The notes under the pieces were generated by a model. That model did no database searches and was not told the DNA's origin. It saw only the letters and a list, made by a program, of their open reading frames with translations. This document shows positions 45,429-54,674 of a DNA stretch of 64,000 nucleotides, piece by piece. Source of the DNA: Micromonospora echinofusca. GTDB taxonomy: Bacteria; Actinomycetota; Actinomycetes; Mycobacteriales; Micromonosporaceae. Location: contig NZ_LT607733.1 of NCBI RefSeq assembly GCF_900091445.1, positions 5,173,001 to 5,237,000 of the forward strand, in the 5' to 3' direction. Position numbers and translations under genes: made by a program. The stretch's first letter is position 1. Every line of letters starts with the position of its first letter.

Positions 45429-46388
45429 TCAGCCGGCGCGCAGGGCCTCGACGGCGGTCCGGGCGGCCTGGCCCATCGCCAGGTCCACGTCGATGCGACG
45501 GGTGGCGAGTTGGCTGGCGCGGACGAAGACGGCGACGGCGTACCGGCCGCCGTCGGGATACTCGACCACGCCGGCCTCCAGGTGCAGGCCCGGCAGGGTG
45601 CCGGTCTTGCCGGCCACCCGTACGCCGGGCGGGAAGCCCGAGGCCAGCCGGGTCCAGAAGAGCTGCCGGGCCATCCAGCCCCGGACCATCCCGCACGCCT
45701 CGGGCGGGCCGGCCTCGTCGCGCCAGATCAGGCCGAGCAGCCGGGTGATCTCCCGGGCGGTGCTCGACGTGGTGTGCGCCGGGTCGAACATCCGCATCGC
45801 GCGGACCCGCTCGGGCGGCAGGGTCGGGAAGATCCGGGCGAAGTCCGCCTCGGTACGCGCGCCGACGTCGGCGAGCATCGTCTCGACCAGTTGCCGGGGG
45901 CCGCCGACGATCCGGGTACGCGGCAGCCCCAGCTCGGCGGCCAGCATCGGCAGCACGTCCGCCCCGACCCGGCGCAGCAGCAGGTCGGCGGCCGTGTTGT
46001 CGCTGACCGACATGGCGAAGTACGCCAGGTCCCGCAGCGACACCTCGGCGTCGTCGGCGCAGCCGGCGATCCCCCACCCGCCGAGCCGGTCGGCGGCGGT
46101 GACGAGGACCCGCTCCCGGGGGTCGAGCTGGCCGGCGACGACCTGCCGGGCGAACTCCAGCACCAGCAGCACCTTGAAGATCGAGGCGATCACCACCTGC
46201 TCGTCCGCCCGGAGGGCCACCTCCCGCCGGCCACCCGGCCGCCCCGCTCCCGCGAACCCCGGCCCTCCCGGCCCCGCTTGTTCGTCGGCCGCGTCGCGGC
46301 TTCCGTCGGCCGCGTCGAGGTCGACGGCGTGCAGGCAGCCGACGACCCCGGCCCGTCCGAAGATCCCGCCGATCCGCTCCGTCGCCAC
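45429..46388 (-). CDS. Class A beta-lactamase-like serine hydrolase
   Basis: A 319-residue protein with class A motifs: SxxK as SIFK in VIASIFKVLLVLEF, SDN as MSVSDNTAADLLL, and KTG as RVAGKTGTLPGLHL. The Glu166-type omega loop is not clear. There is no signal peptide; residues 30-55 are Gly/Pro-rich. It may be a cytoplasmic esterase or peptidase rather than a resistance enzyme. It is divergent (59-bp gap) from a LysR regulator, as in ampC-ampR, so LysR-controlled expression is plausible. Confidence 0.9.
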   Translation of the reverse strand: MATERIGGIFGRAGVVGCLHAVDLDAADGSRDAADEQAGPGGPGFAGAGRPGGRREVALRADEQVVIASIFKVLLVLEFARQVVAGQLDPRERVLVTAADRLGGWGIAGCADDAEVSLRDLAYFAMSVSDNTAADLLLRRVGADVLPMLAAELGLPRTRIVGGPRQLVETMLADVGARTEADFARIFPTLPPERVRAMRMFDPAHTTSSTAREITRLLGLIWRDEAGPPEACGMVRGWMARQLFWTRLASGFPPGVRVAGKTGTLPGLHLEAGVVEYPDGGRYAVAVFVRASQLATRRIDVDLAMGQAARTAVEALRAG

Positions 46389-46447
46389 CTGCGCACCGTA
46401 GCCGCCGGCGGCCGGCCCGCGTCGGGGCGCTGGCGTAGGGTCCGGCC

Positions 46448-47404
46448 GTGGACCTGCTCCGGCACCTGCGCCACTTCGTGGTGGTCGCCAACGAGCTGCA
46501 CTTCGGCCGCGCCGCCGAGCTGCTCGGCATGGCCCAGCCGCCGCTGAGCCAGTCCGTGCAGCGCCTGGAGCGGGAGCTGGCGGTCGAGCTGTTCGACCGC
46601 TCCCGCCGGCAGGTGCGGCTGACCGCCGCCGGCCAGTTACTCCTCGGCGAGGCCGAGGAACTGCTCGCCGGGGAGGGCCGGCTGCGCAACCTGATGCGGC
46701 AGGTACGCGACGGGGTGTCGGGGGTGCTCCGGGCCGGGGTGTCGCCGGAGACGCCCGCGGTGACCCTGCGCGAGCTGCTCGACCGGCTGGCCGGGCGCGC
46801 CCCCGGCCTCGACGTGGATCTGCACGAGCTGACCAGCGGCGAGCAGGAACGGATGCTGGGCGAGGGGCGGCTGGACGTCGGCCTGCTCCACCACCCCGTC
46901 ACCGACGACGGGCTGCGCCTCGGCGCCGCCGTCGACGTACCGCTGGGGGTGCTGCTGCCGCGCGCCTCGACGCTGGCCCGGGGCCGGGAGGTCGAGCTGG
47001 CGGCGCTGGCCGGCCTGGACCTGGTGACCGCGCCCCGGGCCACCGCGCCCGGCTGGCACGACCACCTGCTGGAGGTCTGCCGCCGGCACGGGTTCACCCC
47101 CGGCCGGGTCCGCCCGGCGCGCAACCCGGAGTTCCTCTTCGGGCTGGTGCTGGCCGGCGGCGGGGTGGCCGTCGAACCGGCGGCGACGGCCCGTCGGGAG
47201 CCCAGGATCGCCTGGCGGCCGATCGCCGGATCGCCCCTGGTCCGACGCACCTCGGCGGCCTGGCCGCGCCGGGCCGCGCACCCGGCCGCGCCGATGTTCG
47301 GGCAGCTCGCGGCGGAGGTGCTCGCCGACGGGTCGGCGCCCCCGCCACCGCCGCCCGCGCCGTCGCCCCGCCCCTGGCCGGTGCTCTTCGACGAGCCGGC
47401 CTGA
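46448..47404 (+). CDS. LysR-family transcriptional regulator
   Basis: A 318-residue LysR protein. The N-terminal HTH is HFGRAAELLGMAQPPLSQSV followed by QRLERELAVELFDR. A 200-residue effector domain follows (RAGVSPETPAVTL, LGVLLPRASTLARGREV). The Pro-rich tail is unusual for the family. GTG start at 46448. It is divergent from the class A hydrolase gene and likely controls it. A strong terminator follows its stop. Confidence 0.94.
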   Translation: MDLLRHLRHFVVVANELHFGRAAELLGMAQPPLSQSVQRLERELAVELFDRSRRQVRLTAAGQLLLGEAEELLAGEGRLRNLMRQVRDGVSGVLRAGVSPETPAVTLRELLDRLAGRAPGLDVDLHELTSGEQERMLGEGRLDVGLLHHPVTDDGLRLGAAVDVPLGVLLPRASTLARGREVELAALAGLDLVTAPRATAPGWHDHLLEVCRRHGFTPGRVRPARNPEFLFGLVLAGGGVAVEPAATARREPRIAWRPIAGSPLVRRTSAAWPRRAAHPAAPMFGQLAAEVLADGSAPPPPPPAPSPRPWPVLFDEPA

Positions 47405-47411
47405 CGCCCGA

Positions 47412-47440
47412 CGCCCCGCCAGTTCCGATCTGGCGGGGCG
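47412..47440 (+). terminator. Terminator hairpin of the LysR gene
   Basis: CGCCCCGCCAG (47412-47422) and CTGGCGGGGCG (47430-47440) form an 11-bp perfect stem with a 7-nt loop, starting 7 bp beyond the stop. Confidence 0.85.
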
Positions 47441-47743
47441 CTGGCCGTCGTCTAGCGCCTCCCGGGTGGGACCGGAGCCGGGAGGGGGAAGCCCGACGTA
47501 CAACCACAGCTTCCCGGGCTCGTTGAAACAGGGTCGACCACGCGTACGACGAGTGGCCGAACCGGTCGGCAACGTGTCGTACGGGTGCGGTTCCATCGGC
47601 CGGTACCCGACCTGCTCCGTACGGTCGTCACCGCCGCACGCCCGGCACGACGCGCGACGTCGTCCGCGTGGACCCGCGCGACGGTCGTGCCCCGCGCGCC
47701 CGTACGTCTCCTGAACGTGTCACGCATGAGGAAGGTAGAGCGC
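47441..47743 (+). other. Upstream region of the Drr-type ABC operon
   Basis: About 300 bp before the transporter. It contains two competing inverted repeats: GGGAAGC (47486-47492) with GCTTCCC (47509-47515), and AGCCCG (47490-47495) with CGGGCT (47515-47520). Only one can form at a time. No ORF is convincing. Promoter and possible leader RNA; function unassigned. Confidence 0.4.
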
Positions 47744-48754
47744 ATGAAACGCACCACCGGCCTGGCCATCGAGGCCGAGGGCCTGACCCGGTCGTTCGGG
47801 GACACCCGGGCGCTCGCCGGCATCGACCTCCAGGTCCCGGCCGGCACCGTCTACGGCCTGCTCGGGCCCAACGGCGCCGGCAAGACCACGGCGGTACGGG
47901 TGCTGGCGACGCTGCTGCGCCCCGACGGCGGGCGGGCCCGCGTCTTCGGCCACGACGTCGTCACCGAGGCCGACGCCGTACGCGCCCGGATGAGCCTGAC
48001 CGGCCAGTACGCCTCCGTGGACGAGGACCTGACCGGGCTGGAGAACCTGATGCTCCTCGCCCGCCTGCTCGGGCACCGCAAGCCGGCCGCCCGAGCGCGC
48101 GCGGAGGGCATGCTCACCGCCTTCGGTCTCACCGAGGCGGGCGACCGGCAGGTCAAGAAGTACTCGGGCGGCATGCGACGGCGCATCGACATCGCGGCGA
48201 GCATCCTCAACACCCCCGACCTGCTCTTCCTTGACGAGCCGACGACGGGGCTGGACCCGCGCAGCCGCAACCAGGTGTGGGAGATCGTCCGGGCCGTCGT
48301 GGCGCACGGCACGACCGTGCTGCTGACCACGCAGTACCTGGACGAGGCCGACCAGCTCGCCGGCCGCATCGCGGTGGTGGACCACGGCCGGGTGATCGCG
48401 GAGGGCACCCCGGGCGAGCTGAAGTCCTCGGTCGGCTCCGGCACCGTCCACCTGCGACTGCGCGACCCCGGGCGGCGGCCGGAGGCGGAGAAGCTGCTCC
48501 AGGCGGCGCTCGGCGTACCGGTGCAGCTCGCACCCGATCCGGTCGCGCTCACCGCCCGCGTCGGCGGGGCCGGCAGCGACCTCGACGCCGGCGCGCAGGC
48601 CGCCCGCGCGCTCGGCGACCTGGCCCGCGCCGGGATCGTCGTCGACGACTTCTCCCTCGGTCAGCCGAGCCTGGACGAGGTCTTCCTGGCCCTGACCGAC
48701 CACCCCGCCGTCGCGGCCGACGAGCGGGACGACGAGCTGGAGGCAGCCCGATGA
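47744..48754 (+). CDS. Daunorubicin-resistance-type ABC transporter ATPase
   Basis: A 336-residue ATPase of the DrrA type. Walker [21 protein letters not shown], signature [17 protein letters not shown], Walker [17 protein letters not shown]-loop [18 protein letters not shown]. The long C-terminus (about 100 residues) ends [12 protein letters not shown], typical of DrrA. ATG at 47744 follows AGGAAGG; an ATG at 47726 lies within the ribosome binding site. Its stop overlaps the permease start (ATGA). Exports a drug or lipid. Confidence 0.95.
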   Translation: MKRTTGLAIEAEGLTRSFGDTRALAGIDLQVPAGTVYGLLGPNGAGKTTAVRVLATLLRPDGGRARVFGHDVVTEADAVRARMSLTGQYASVDEDLTGLENLMLLARLLGHRKPAARARAEGMLTAFGLTEAGDRQVKKYSGGMRRRIDIAASILNTPDLLFLDEPTTGLDPRSRNQVWEIVRAVVAHGTTVLLTTQYLDEADQLAGRIAVVDHGRVIAEGTPGELKSSVGSGTVHLRLRDPGRRPEAEKLLQAALGVPVQLAPDPVALTARVGGAGSDLDAGAQAARALGDLARAGIVVDDFSLGQPSLDEVFLALTDHPAVAADERDDELEAAR

Positions 48755-49602
48755 GCAACGCCACCACGACCGGGCGCGCCCCATCCGTCTACGTACCGTC
48801 GGCGGAGGCGCTCTCCACCGTCCTCGCGCCCGGCGCGCGACCGCCCCGACCGAACGCGCTGTCGGCGTCGCTCGCGTTCGGCTGGCGCGCGCTGCTGAAG
48901 ATCAAGCACGTGCCGGAGCAGCTGTTCGACGTGACGGCGTTCCCGATCATCATGGTGCTGATGTTCACGTACCTGTTCGGCGGTGCCCTCGCCGACAGCC
49001 CGCGTGACTACCTCCAGTTCTTCCTGCCCGGCATCATGGTGACGAGCGTCGTGATGATCACCATGTACACCGGGGTGGGGCTGAACACCGACATCGAGAA
49101 GGGTGTCTTCGACCGGTTCCGCACGCTGTCGGTCTGGCGGCCGGCCCCGCTGGTCGGCATGATCTTCGGCGACGTGCTGCGGTACGTGCTGGCGGCCGTG
49201 GTCATCCTCGGCGTCGGGCTGGTGCTGGGGTTCCGGCCCGACGGGGGGCTGCCCGGTGTGGTGGCCGGGATCGGCCTGCTCGTGGTCTTCTCGTTCGCGT
49301 TCTCCTGGGTCTGGACGTTCTTCGGTCTCGTCCTGCGCAGCGAGAAGTCCGTGATGGGGGCGAGCATGATGGTGCTGTTCCCGCTGACCTTCCTCAGCAA
49401 CGTGTTCGTCGAGCCCGCAACGATGCCCGGCTGGCTCCAGGCGTTCGTCAAGGTCAACCCGATCACGCAGCTGGTGGCCTCGGTACGCGCCGTCATGTCG
49501 GGAACGTCGGACGCGTCGGCCACGATGTGGACGCTGCTGTGGACCGCCGGCTTCGTGGTCGTCTTCGGCACGCTGACGATGTACCGCTACAACCGCCGCT
49601 GA
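48751..49602 (+). CDS. ABC-2 type transporter permease (DrrB-like)
   Basis: A 283-residue permease with six helices and an N-terminal cytoplasmic segment of about 60 residues. Typical sequences: [74 protein letters not shown]. The last is the ABC-2 C-terminal motif. It forms the exporter with the ATPase encoded just before. Confidence 0.95.
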   Translation: MSNATTTGRAPSVYVPSAEALSTVLAPGARPPRPNALSASLAFGWRALLKIKHVPEQLFDVTAFPIIMVLMFTYLFGGALADSPRDYLQFFLPGIMVTSVVMITMYTGVGLNTDIEKGVFDRFRTLSVWRPAPLVGMIFGDVLRYVLAAVVILGVGLVLGFRPDGGLPGVVAGIGLLVVFSFAFSWVWTFFGLVLRSEKSVMGASMMVLFPLTFLSNVFVEPATMPGWLQAFVKVNPITQLVASVRAVMSGTSDASATMWTLLWTAGFVVVFGTLTMYRYNRR

Positions 49603-49613
49603 CCGACCACCGC

Positions 49614-49644
49614 GACGGGCGTCGCGTGGGTCGCGGCGCCCGTC
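49614..49644 (+). terminator. Possible terminator after the DrrB-like gene
   Basis: GACGGGCG (49614-49621) and CGCCCGTC (49637-49644) form an 8-bp stem with a 15-nt loop, 11 bp past the stop. Weaker than others in the window. Confidence 0.45.
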
Positions 49645-49702
49645 CGCCGTGCCGGCCGCACGCGGCTGCCGGCGTGCGCGATAGGGATCGGTCGCGGATC
49701 GG

Positions 49703-52700
49703 CTACAGACGCCAGGGCACCGGGTCGGGCGGGAGGTAGCGGCAGGTGCTACCCGTGGACACGGTGTCGCGCAGGTGGCCGGCGAGCGCCGGGTGACGCT
49801 GGTCGAGCTTGCGCAGCGCGTCCCGGATGCGGGCGGTCACCGTCTTGCGGGCCCGCTCGGCCTCGTCGCCGAGGCGGCGGCTGCGACCGGCCAGCCCGGC
49901 GGCGGCGCGCAGCTCGGCGAGCAGGGCACCCCGCTCGGCGTCGAGGTCGGCCATCCGCCGCCGGTCGCCGCGCTCGGCGGCCCGGTCGATCTCGTCGTCG
50001 AGCCGTTCCAGGTGCCGCCGGTAACGGGCCTTCGCCTCGTCGTCGAGGACCGGGTCGCCGCCCATCCGGCGGGCCGCGACGAGTTCCGGCCCGGCGGTCG
50101 GGTCGAGCAGTTCGACCGCCGGGACGTCGACGCCCGGCCGGCTCAGCAGCACGTGCAGGTCGCGCAGCCCCTTCGCGTCGGGCAGGTGCACCACCACCCC
50201 GGCGTACGCGAGCTGCCACACCGGCCCGTCGCGGCGGAACCCGTACGCCCGGCCCGGCGCCTGCCCCCCGGCGGGCGCCTGCCTGCCGCCGGACGGCTGC
50301 GCCACGACGGCGCCGGCAGACACCCGCGGCCCGATCGCTACCCCCGGTTCACGCGGCCCGATCGCTACCCCCGGTTCACGCGGCCCGATCGCAGCCCGCG
50401 GTTCGTGCGGCCCGCGCGCCGCCGCCTGCGGGCCGGGCGGCCAGACGACCGCCACCTGCGGGCCGCCGACGCGGTCCGGAACTGGGCCGGTGACCGGGAG
50501 GAGGGCCCCGGAGTGGCCGGCGGGCGGTGCCCCGGCCTCCTCTGCGCCGGTGAGGCGTCGGGTCACCTGGTGCATGCCCAGGTCGGTGGCGTCGCGGGCG
50601 GTGGCCTCGCGCAGCGCGGCGGCGGCCGCCGCGTCGCCGGGGCCGTCCCGCCCGGTCAGCGCGTCGGCCAGGGCGGCGCGGGCCAGGACCGACCACGGGC
50701 GGGCGCCCAGCCGGTCGGCGGAGTCGCGGGCGGCGGAGAAACCGGCCACCGCGTCGTCCCACCGTCGCTGCGCGACGTCGACGAGGGCCAGCCAGTGGTC
50801 GACGGGGCCGCTCAGGTCGCAGCCGAACAGCGCCGACATCCACTGCCCGCGGTGCGGTCGCAGGGCCTGACGGACCTCGGCGCAGCGCCGGGGGTCGCGG
50901 GTCGCGGCGGCGACACCGGCGCGCAGCCGCAGCCACAGCGGCGACACCGCTCCCGGGTACGCCGTGCCGGCGGCCTCGATGCCGGTGACCAGCCGCAGGG
51001 CCGACCCGGTGTCGCCACACTCGACGGCGGTGATGCCCCGGAGCAGCTCGGGATGGGGATAGCCGGCCGAGGAGAGCTCGTCGAGGAGGGCGTCGTCGGA
51101 GCGGCCCTGGAGGTGCAGCCGGGACCAGCGCAGATGGTGACCCATGAAGGCGAAGTCGGAATGGTCCCACTCGCCGAGGCCGGTCAGCTCGCCGAACAGC
51201 TCGTCGGCCCGGGCGAAGTCGCCACGGAAGGCGGCGATGATGGCGTCGTCCATGGTGGCGGCGGCGCGGTGCCGCACGTCGCCCCGTCGGGCGCCGGCCA
51301 CGAAGGTGGCGAACTCGTCGTGGTAGCGGGGGTCGCCCAGTTCCAGCAGCGCGACCCAGCGCAGCGCGGTGGCCCAGAGCGCGGTCTCCGCGTCGCCGCC
51401 CCGGCGCGCCACGTCCCGGATCTCGGCGGTGATCGCGGCCCGGTCGCGGGCCGAGCCCAGCCCCCAGGTGGTGTCGTGGCGGGCCCAGAGGCTGAAGGTG
51501 AGCGCCTCGTCGTCGTGCCCGCGCCGGGCCAGAGACTCCGTGGCGGCGATCAGATCGGTGACGAGCGTGCTGACCGGGACGGCGCCGGCGGACTCGCCGA
51601 TCAACCGCCGGTACGCCTCCCGCACGACGCCCTCCGGATCGGGGACACGTCTGGAGCCGTCGGCGTGGCGGCTGTGCACGACGAGGGCGACGCGGGCCAG
51701 CACCACCGGGTCGTCGACCGCCACGGCCAACGTGACGGCCTCGGCGAGCAGCCGCCGGGCTTCGTCGCCGCCGCCCGCGTGGTGCAGCAGTTGACCCAGC
51801 TCGATCATGATCTTCACGCGGCCGGCCGGGTCCTCCGCGACCTCCAGCGCCCGGCGGAAGTGCACCACCGACTCGTCCACCGCCAGCCGGCCGCCCGCGT
51901 CGCGGGCGGCGGCGACCAGCAGGTCGGCGGCGCGCGACGGGTCGAGGTGGGCGCCGGCGAGGTGGGCGTGCCGGGCCAGGTCGGCGGGGATCAGCCGCTC
52001 GGCGAGCGCCGGCGCGCGGTCGACGGCCCGCACGAGCGCGGCGTGCCGGGAGCGCCGGTCGTCGTCGGGCAGCGCGTCGTAGAGGGTCTCCCGCACGAGG
52101 TCGTGGACGAAGGCGAACCGGCCGCCGCCCCGGGACACCACGAGCCGGGCGGTCACCGCCCGGTCGAGGAGCCGGTCGGCCTGCGCCGCGGGCGTGCCCG
52201 CGTACGCGGCGAGGACCTGACGGTGGAACTCCCGGCCGAGCACGGCGGCGGCGGTGAGTGCCTCGACGACCGCCGCCGGCAACTGGGCGAGACGGCGGCG
52301 CACCGCCTCCCGTACGCCCGGGGGGATCGCGCCGACCCGGCCGTCGGCACGCCAGATCCGGGCGGTCTGCTCCACGAAGAACGGGTTGCCGCCGGTGCGC
52401 CGGTGCACCTCGTCGAGGAGACCGGCGTCGGGTGCCCGGCCCGCCGTGCGGGTCATCAGCGCGGCCACCTCGTCGCGGGACAGGCCGGTGAGGGTGAGCG
52501 TGGTCGCCTTCGCCACCAGCGGCATCAGCAGCTCGCGCAGCGGGTGGTCGGGAGACTCGACCTCGGCGTCGCGGTAGGTGCCGATCAGCAGCAGCCGCTC
52601 GAACCAGGTGTGCTGGGCGGCGAACCGCAGCAGCCGCATCGAGGCGGGATCGGCCCAGTGCAGGTCGTCGAGCACCACCACGACCGGACGGCGCTGCGAC

Positions 52701-53164
52701 GCCGCGACCAGCGCGGTGGTCACCGCGTCGTGCAGCGCGAACTCCTCCTGCTCGACGCGGTCGTCGCCGGCCGGACCGCCGGTCGCCTCGTCGGCGTCGC
52801 CGTCCGTCGGCTCCCCGGCGGTGCCGCCGGTCGCCTCGCCGAGCAGCGCCGCGAGGCCCGGCTCGGCCGACTCGCGGGCCACGGCCCAGTCGTCGGACGA
52901 GCGGCGCAGACCGCGCAGCACCTGCACCCAGGGCCAGTAGCCGGGCGCGCTGTCGGAATCCCAGCAGGCCGCGCCGAGCACCAGCGCGCCCCGCCGACGG
53001 GCCTCGCCGGCCGCCGCCGTGACCAGCGTCGTCTTGCCGATGCCCGGCTCCCCGGTGACGAGGACCAGGCCGCCGTGGCTGGCGGTCACCCGGTCGACCT
53101 CGGCGCGCAGCAGGGCCGCGGGATGCTCCCGCCCGATGACGGCCTCGTCGTACCGCAGATCCAT
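49703..53164 (-). CDS. Large AAA signalling ATPase (STAND-like) with TPR-like region
   Basis: A 1153-residue protein. Residues 1-350 are an AAA/STAND ATPase: IGREHPAALL, Walker A VTGEPGIGKTTL, Walker B VVVVLDDLHWADPAS, and LIGTYRDAEV. Residues 400-880 are a helical TPR-like array. Residues 885-1000 are a Pro/Gly linker with a 27-bp tandem repeat in the DNA. Residues 1000-1153 (YGFRRDGPVWQLAYAGVVV, DPVLDDEAKARYRRHLERLD, GDRRRMADLDAERGALL) form a C-terminal domain found after such ATPases in actinobacteria. There is no LuxR HTH. Likely a sensor or regulator; the output is unknown. Confidence 0.88.
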   Translation of the reverse strand: MDLRYDEAVIGREHPAALLRAEVDRVTASHGGLVLVTGEPGIGKTTLVTAAAGEARRRGALVLGAACWDSDSAPGYWPWVQVLRGLRRSSDDWAVARESAEPGLAALLGEATGGTAGEPTDGDADEATGGPAGDDRVEQEEFALHDAVTTALVAASQRRPVVVVLDDLHWADPASMRLLRFAAQHTWFERLLLIGTYRDAEVESPDHPLRELLMPLVAKATTLTLTGLSRDEVAALMTRTAGRAPDAGLLDEVHRRTGGNPFFVEQTARIWRADGRVGAIPPGVREAVRRRLAQLPAAVVEALTAAAVLGREFHRQVLAAYAGTPAAQADRLLDRAVTARLVVSRGGGRFAFVHDLVRETLYDALPDDDRRSRHAALVRAVDRAPALAERLIPADLARHAHLAGAHLDPSRAADLLVAAARDAGGRLAVDESVVHFRRALEVAEDPAGRVKIMIELGQLLHHAGGGDEARRLLAEAVTLAVAVDDPVVLARVALVVHSRHADGSRRVPDPEGVVREAYRRLIGESAGAVPVSTLVTDLIAATESLARRGHDDEALTFSLWARHDTTWGLGSARDRAAITAEIRDVARRGGDAETALWATALRWVALLELGDPRYHDEFATFVAGARRGDVRHRAAATMDDAIIAAFRGDFARADELFGELTGLGEWDHSDFAFMGHHLRWSRLHLQGRSDDALLDELSSAGYPHPELLRGITAVECGDTGSALRLVTGIEAAGTAYPGAVSPLWLRLRAGVAAATRDPRRCAEVRQALRPHRGQWMSALFGCDLSGPVDHWLALVDVAQRRWDDAVAGFSAARDSADRLGARPWSVLARAALADALTGRDGPGDAAAAAALREATARDATDLGMHQVTRRLTGAEEAGAPPAGHSGALLPVTGPVPDRVGGPQVAVVWPPGPQAAARGPHEPRAAIGPREPGVAIGPREPGVAIGPRVSAGAVVAQPSGGRQAPAGGQAPGRAYGFRRDGPVWQLAYAGVVVHLPDAKGLRDLHVLLSRPGVDVPAVELLDPTAGPELVAARRMGGDPVLDDEAKARYRRHLERLDDEIDRAAERGDRRRMADLDAERGALLAELRAAAGLAGRSRRLGDEAERARKTVTARIRDALRKLDQRHPALAGHLRDTVSTGSTCRYLPPDPVPWRL
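50326..50406 (-). repeat. 27-bp tandem repeat, three copies, in the AAA-ATPase gene
   Basis: Units at 50326-50352 and 50353-50379 are identical; 50380-50406 is a diverged third copy, and a fourth is partial. In protein they give a nine-residue unit, IGPREPGVA, in the linker. Perfect copies suggest recent slippage. Confidence 0.9.
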
Positions 53165-53285
53165 GACGCCCAGACGGTAGCGGAACGGTGGGACATCGCG
53201 AGTCGTTTACGACGCCGCACGGCACCCGCACCGGCCGGCGGCCGCTGACCCCGCCCCGCCACCACCCCCCGACCCGGCGTGCGGG

Positions 53286-53687
53286 TCAGCGGGCGTCGGT
53301 GACGACGTGGGAGCAGGCGGCGCAGGCCGCCGCGCCCTGCTCCGCGTACCACCGGCAGGTCCGCCGGATCGCGCAGCGCGGCAGGTCGGCCTCGGTCGGA
53401 CCGACGGTCTCCCGGTACGACGCGGCCAGGCGTTCGCCGAGGCCGCAGTGCTCGCCCGTCCAGAAGCCGCACTTCGCGGTGACGCACGGGCCGGCGAGCC
53501 GGTACCGCGACTCGACCGGGGTGTCCGTGCCGGCCTGGGCGAGCGCGACCTCGGCCGGGAGCGGCGGCGTGACGTAGGCGACCCGGCCCGCCGGAGTGAT
53601 CATGCCGAGGAACAACGTGGCATTGGCCGCGGGGGTACTCGGGCACATCCGCTCCGGCGGGTCCGGCCGGTGGACGGGATCCGTCAC
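53286..53687 (-). CDS. Cys-rich hypothetical protein, possible metal or Fe-S site
   Basis: A protein of about 133 residues from GTG at 53687 (overlapping the upstream stop) or 120 from ATG at 53648. Cys are grouped: LAGPCVTAKCGFW, EHCGLGER, then PRCAIRRTCRWYAEQGAAACAACSHVV. That gives CX4C, a lone Cys after His, CX4C and CX2C, enough for a cluster or zinc. It ends in a conserved-looking VVTDAR. Family function is unknown to me. It is the last gene of a three-gene operon. Confidence 0.7.
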   Translation of the reverse strand: MTDPVHRPDPPERMCPSTPAANATLFLGMITPAGRVAYVTPPLPAEVALAQAGTDTPVESRYRLAGPCVTAKCGFWTGEHCGLGERLAASYRETVGPTEADLPRCAIRRTCRWYAEQGAAACAACSHVVTDAR

Positions 53688-53944
53688 CGCTGCATCCAGA
53701 AGCCGATGTCGTTGATCTTCTGGCCGAGTTCCTCGGCGAACGGGCCGTCGATGACCCACATGCCGTACCACTCGGGGCGGAGCTTGATGTTGGCGTGCCC
53801 GACGGCGAGCGGGTTGGTCAGCCGCTTGCCGGCGGCGGTGAGCGCGTTGAGCCCGGCCTTCTGGATCTCGCTGGCGATGAGGCTCTGCTCTTCGGTCGTC
53901 AGATCGACACCGTCGACGACGAAACGGAATTCGCTACGTGCCAT
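53684..53944 (-). CDS. Small hypothetical protein
   Basis: An 86-residue protein: FRFVVDGVDLTTEEQSLIAS, then a helix, then NIKLRPEWYGMWVIDGP and a final FWMQR. No cysteine, no signal. ATG at 53944 has an excellent ribosome binding site (GGAGGT). The stop overlaps the Cys-rich gene start. Spacing to the upstream Tat gene is 16 bp. Small size and strong translation suggest a substrate or chaperone of the Cys-rich partner, but that is inference. Confidence 0.72.
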   Translation of the reverse strand: MARSEFRFVVDGVDLTTEEQSLIASEIQKAGLNALTAAGKRLTNPLAVGHANIKLRPEWYGMWVIDGPFAEELGQKINDIGFWMQR

Positions 53945-53960
53945 GTCCTACCTCCGATGG

Positions 53961-54674
53961 TCAGTACGTGTCGGTCCGCAGCCCGCGCCGCAGACCCGCC
54001 CTGGTGAAGGCCGCCCAGCCGGAACGGGACGTCGGGTCGGCGGTGTGCCCGGCCCGCCCCAGGTGCTCCCGCCAGTCCGCCGCGTCGGCGTCGCGCAGCC
54101 CCCACAGTTCGCGGCAGGCGGTGACCGCGAACGCGACCTGCTCGGCCGAGCCGGTCCAGCCGGCGGGGCCGTCGATCACCCGGAGCGCGCCGCCGGCCTC
54201 GACGCGTACCGACGGGAAGTGGTGGTGCAGGCTGGCGAGGGTGGCCAGGTGAGCGGCGTCCGACCGCCCGGCGGCGAAGGCGTCCCACGTCTCGTCGTCG
54301 CGGGTGACCCGGATGGCGTGCAGCGTGAACGCGGCACCGTCCGCGCCCACCCGCCCCGACACCTGCACCGGCGGGCTCCAGGCGTGCGGTGAGTTGGCCG
54401 ACCAGAAGGCCAGCCAGGCGTCGAGACGTTCGTGGAAGTCGGCCTGGAAGCGGGCCGGCGAGCCGGCGAGCCGGGCGGTGGCGATCCGGTCCCGCACGAC
54501 GAGCGGCCGGGCCGGCGCCGCTCCGTTGGCGGGTGGTGCGGCGTGGGCGGGTGGTGCGGCGTGGGCGGGTGGTGCGGCGTGGGCGGCGCTCGCTGCGCCG
54601 ACAGTGACCGCCGAGGCAGCGGCGGCGCCGATCAGTATCCGCCGCCGGGACAGTGAGGTATGGGAATCGTTCAT
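53961..54674 (-). CDS. Tat-exported hypothetical protein
   Basis: A 237-residue protein with a twin-arginine signal (SLSRRRILIGAAAASAVTVG) and an Ala-rich cleavage region that contains three copies of a six-residue unit AHAAPP, encoded by an 18-bp tandem repeat. The mature part is helical with Trp and His: FHERLDAWLAFWSANSPHAW, LHHHFPSVRVEAGG, LWGLRDADAADWREHLGRA. No family is recognised. First gene of a three-gene operon. ATG at 54674. Confidence 0.75.
   Translation of the reverse strand: MNDSHTSLSRRRILIGAAAASAVTVGAASAAHAAPPAHAAPPAHAAPPANGAAPARPLVVRDRIATARLAGSPARFQADFHERLDAWLAFWSANSPHAWSPPVQVSGRVGADGAAFTLHAIRVTRDDETWDAFAAGRSDAAHLATLASLHHHFPSVRVEAGGALRVIDGPAGWTGSAEQVAFAVTACRELWGLRDADAADWREHLGRAGHTADPTSRSGWAAFTRAGLRRGLRTDTY
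54529..54582 (-). repeat. 18-bp tandem repeat in the Tat-signal region
   Basis: Three identical 18-bp units (54529-54546, 54547-54564, 54565-54582) encode repeated Ala/His/Pro residues just after the signal peptide core. Length variation here would alter the cleavage region. Confidence 0.9.

Noticed and set aside
49775..53248. 1157-codon plus-strand frame opposite the large AAA gene
   Set aside because: It is the antisense of a gene with clear Walker motifs; its translation is low-complexity Gly/Arg/Val/Asp without domains.
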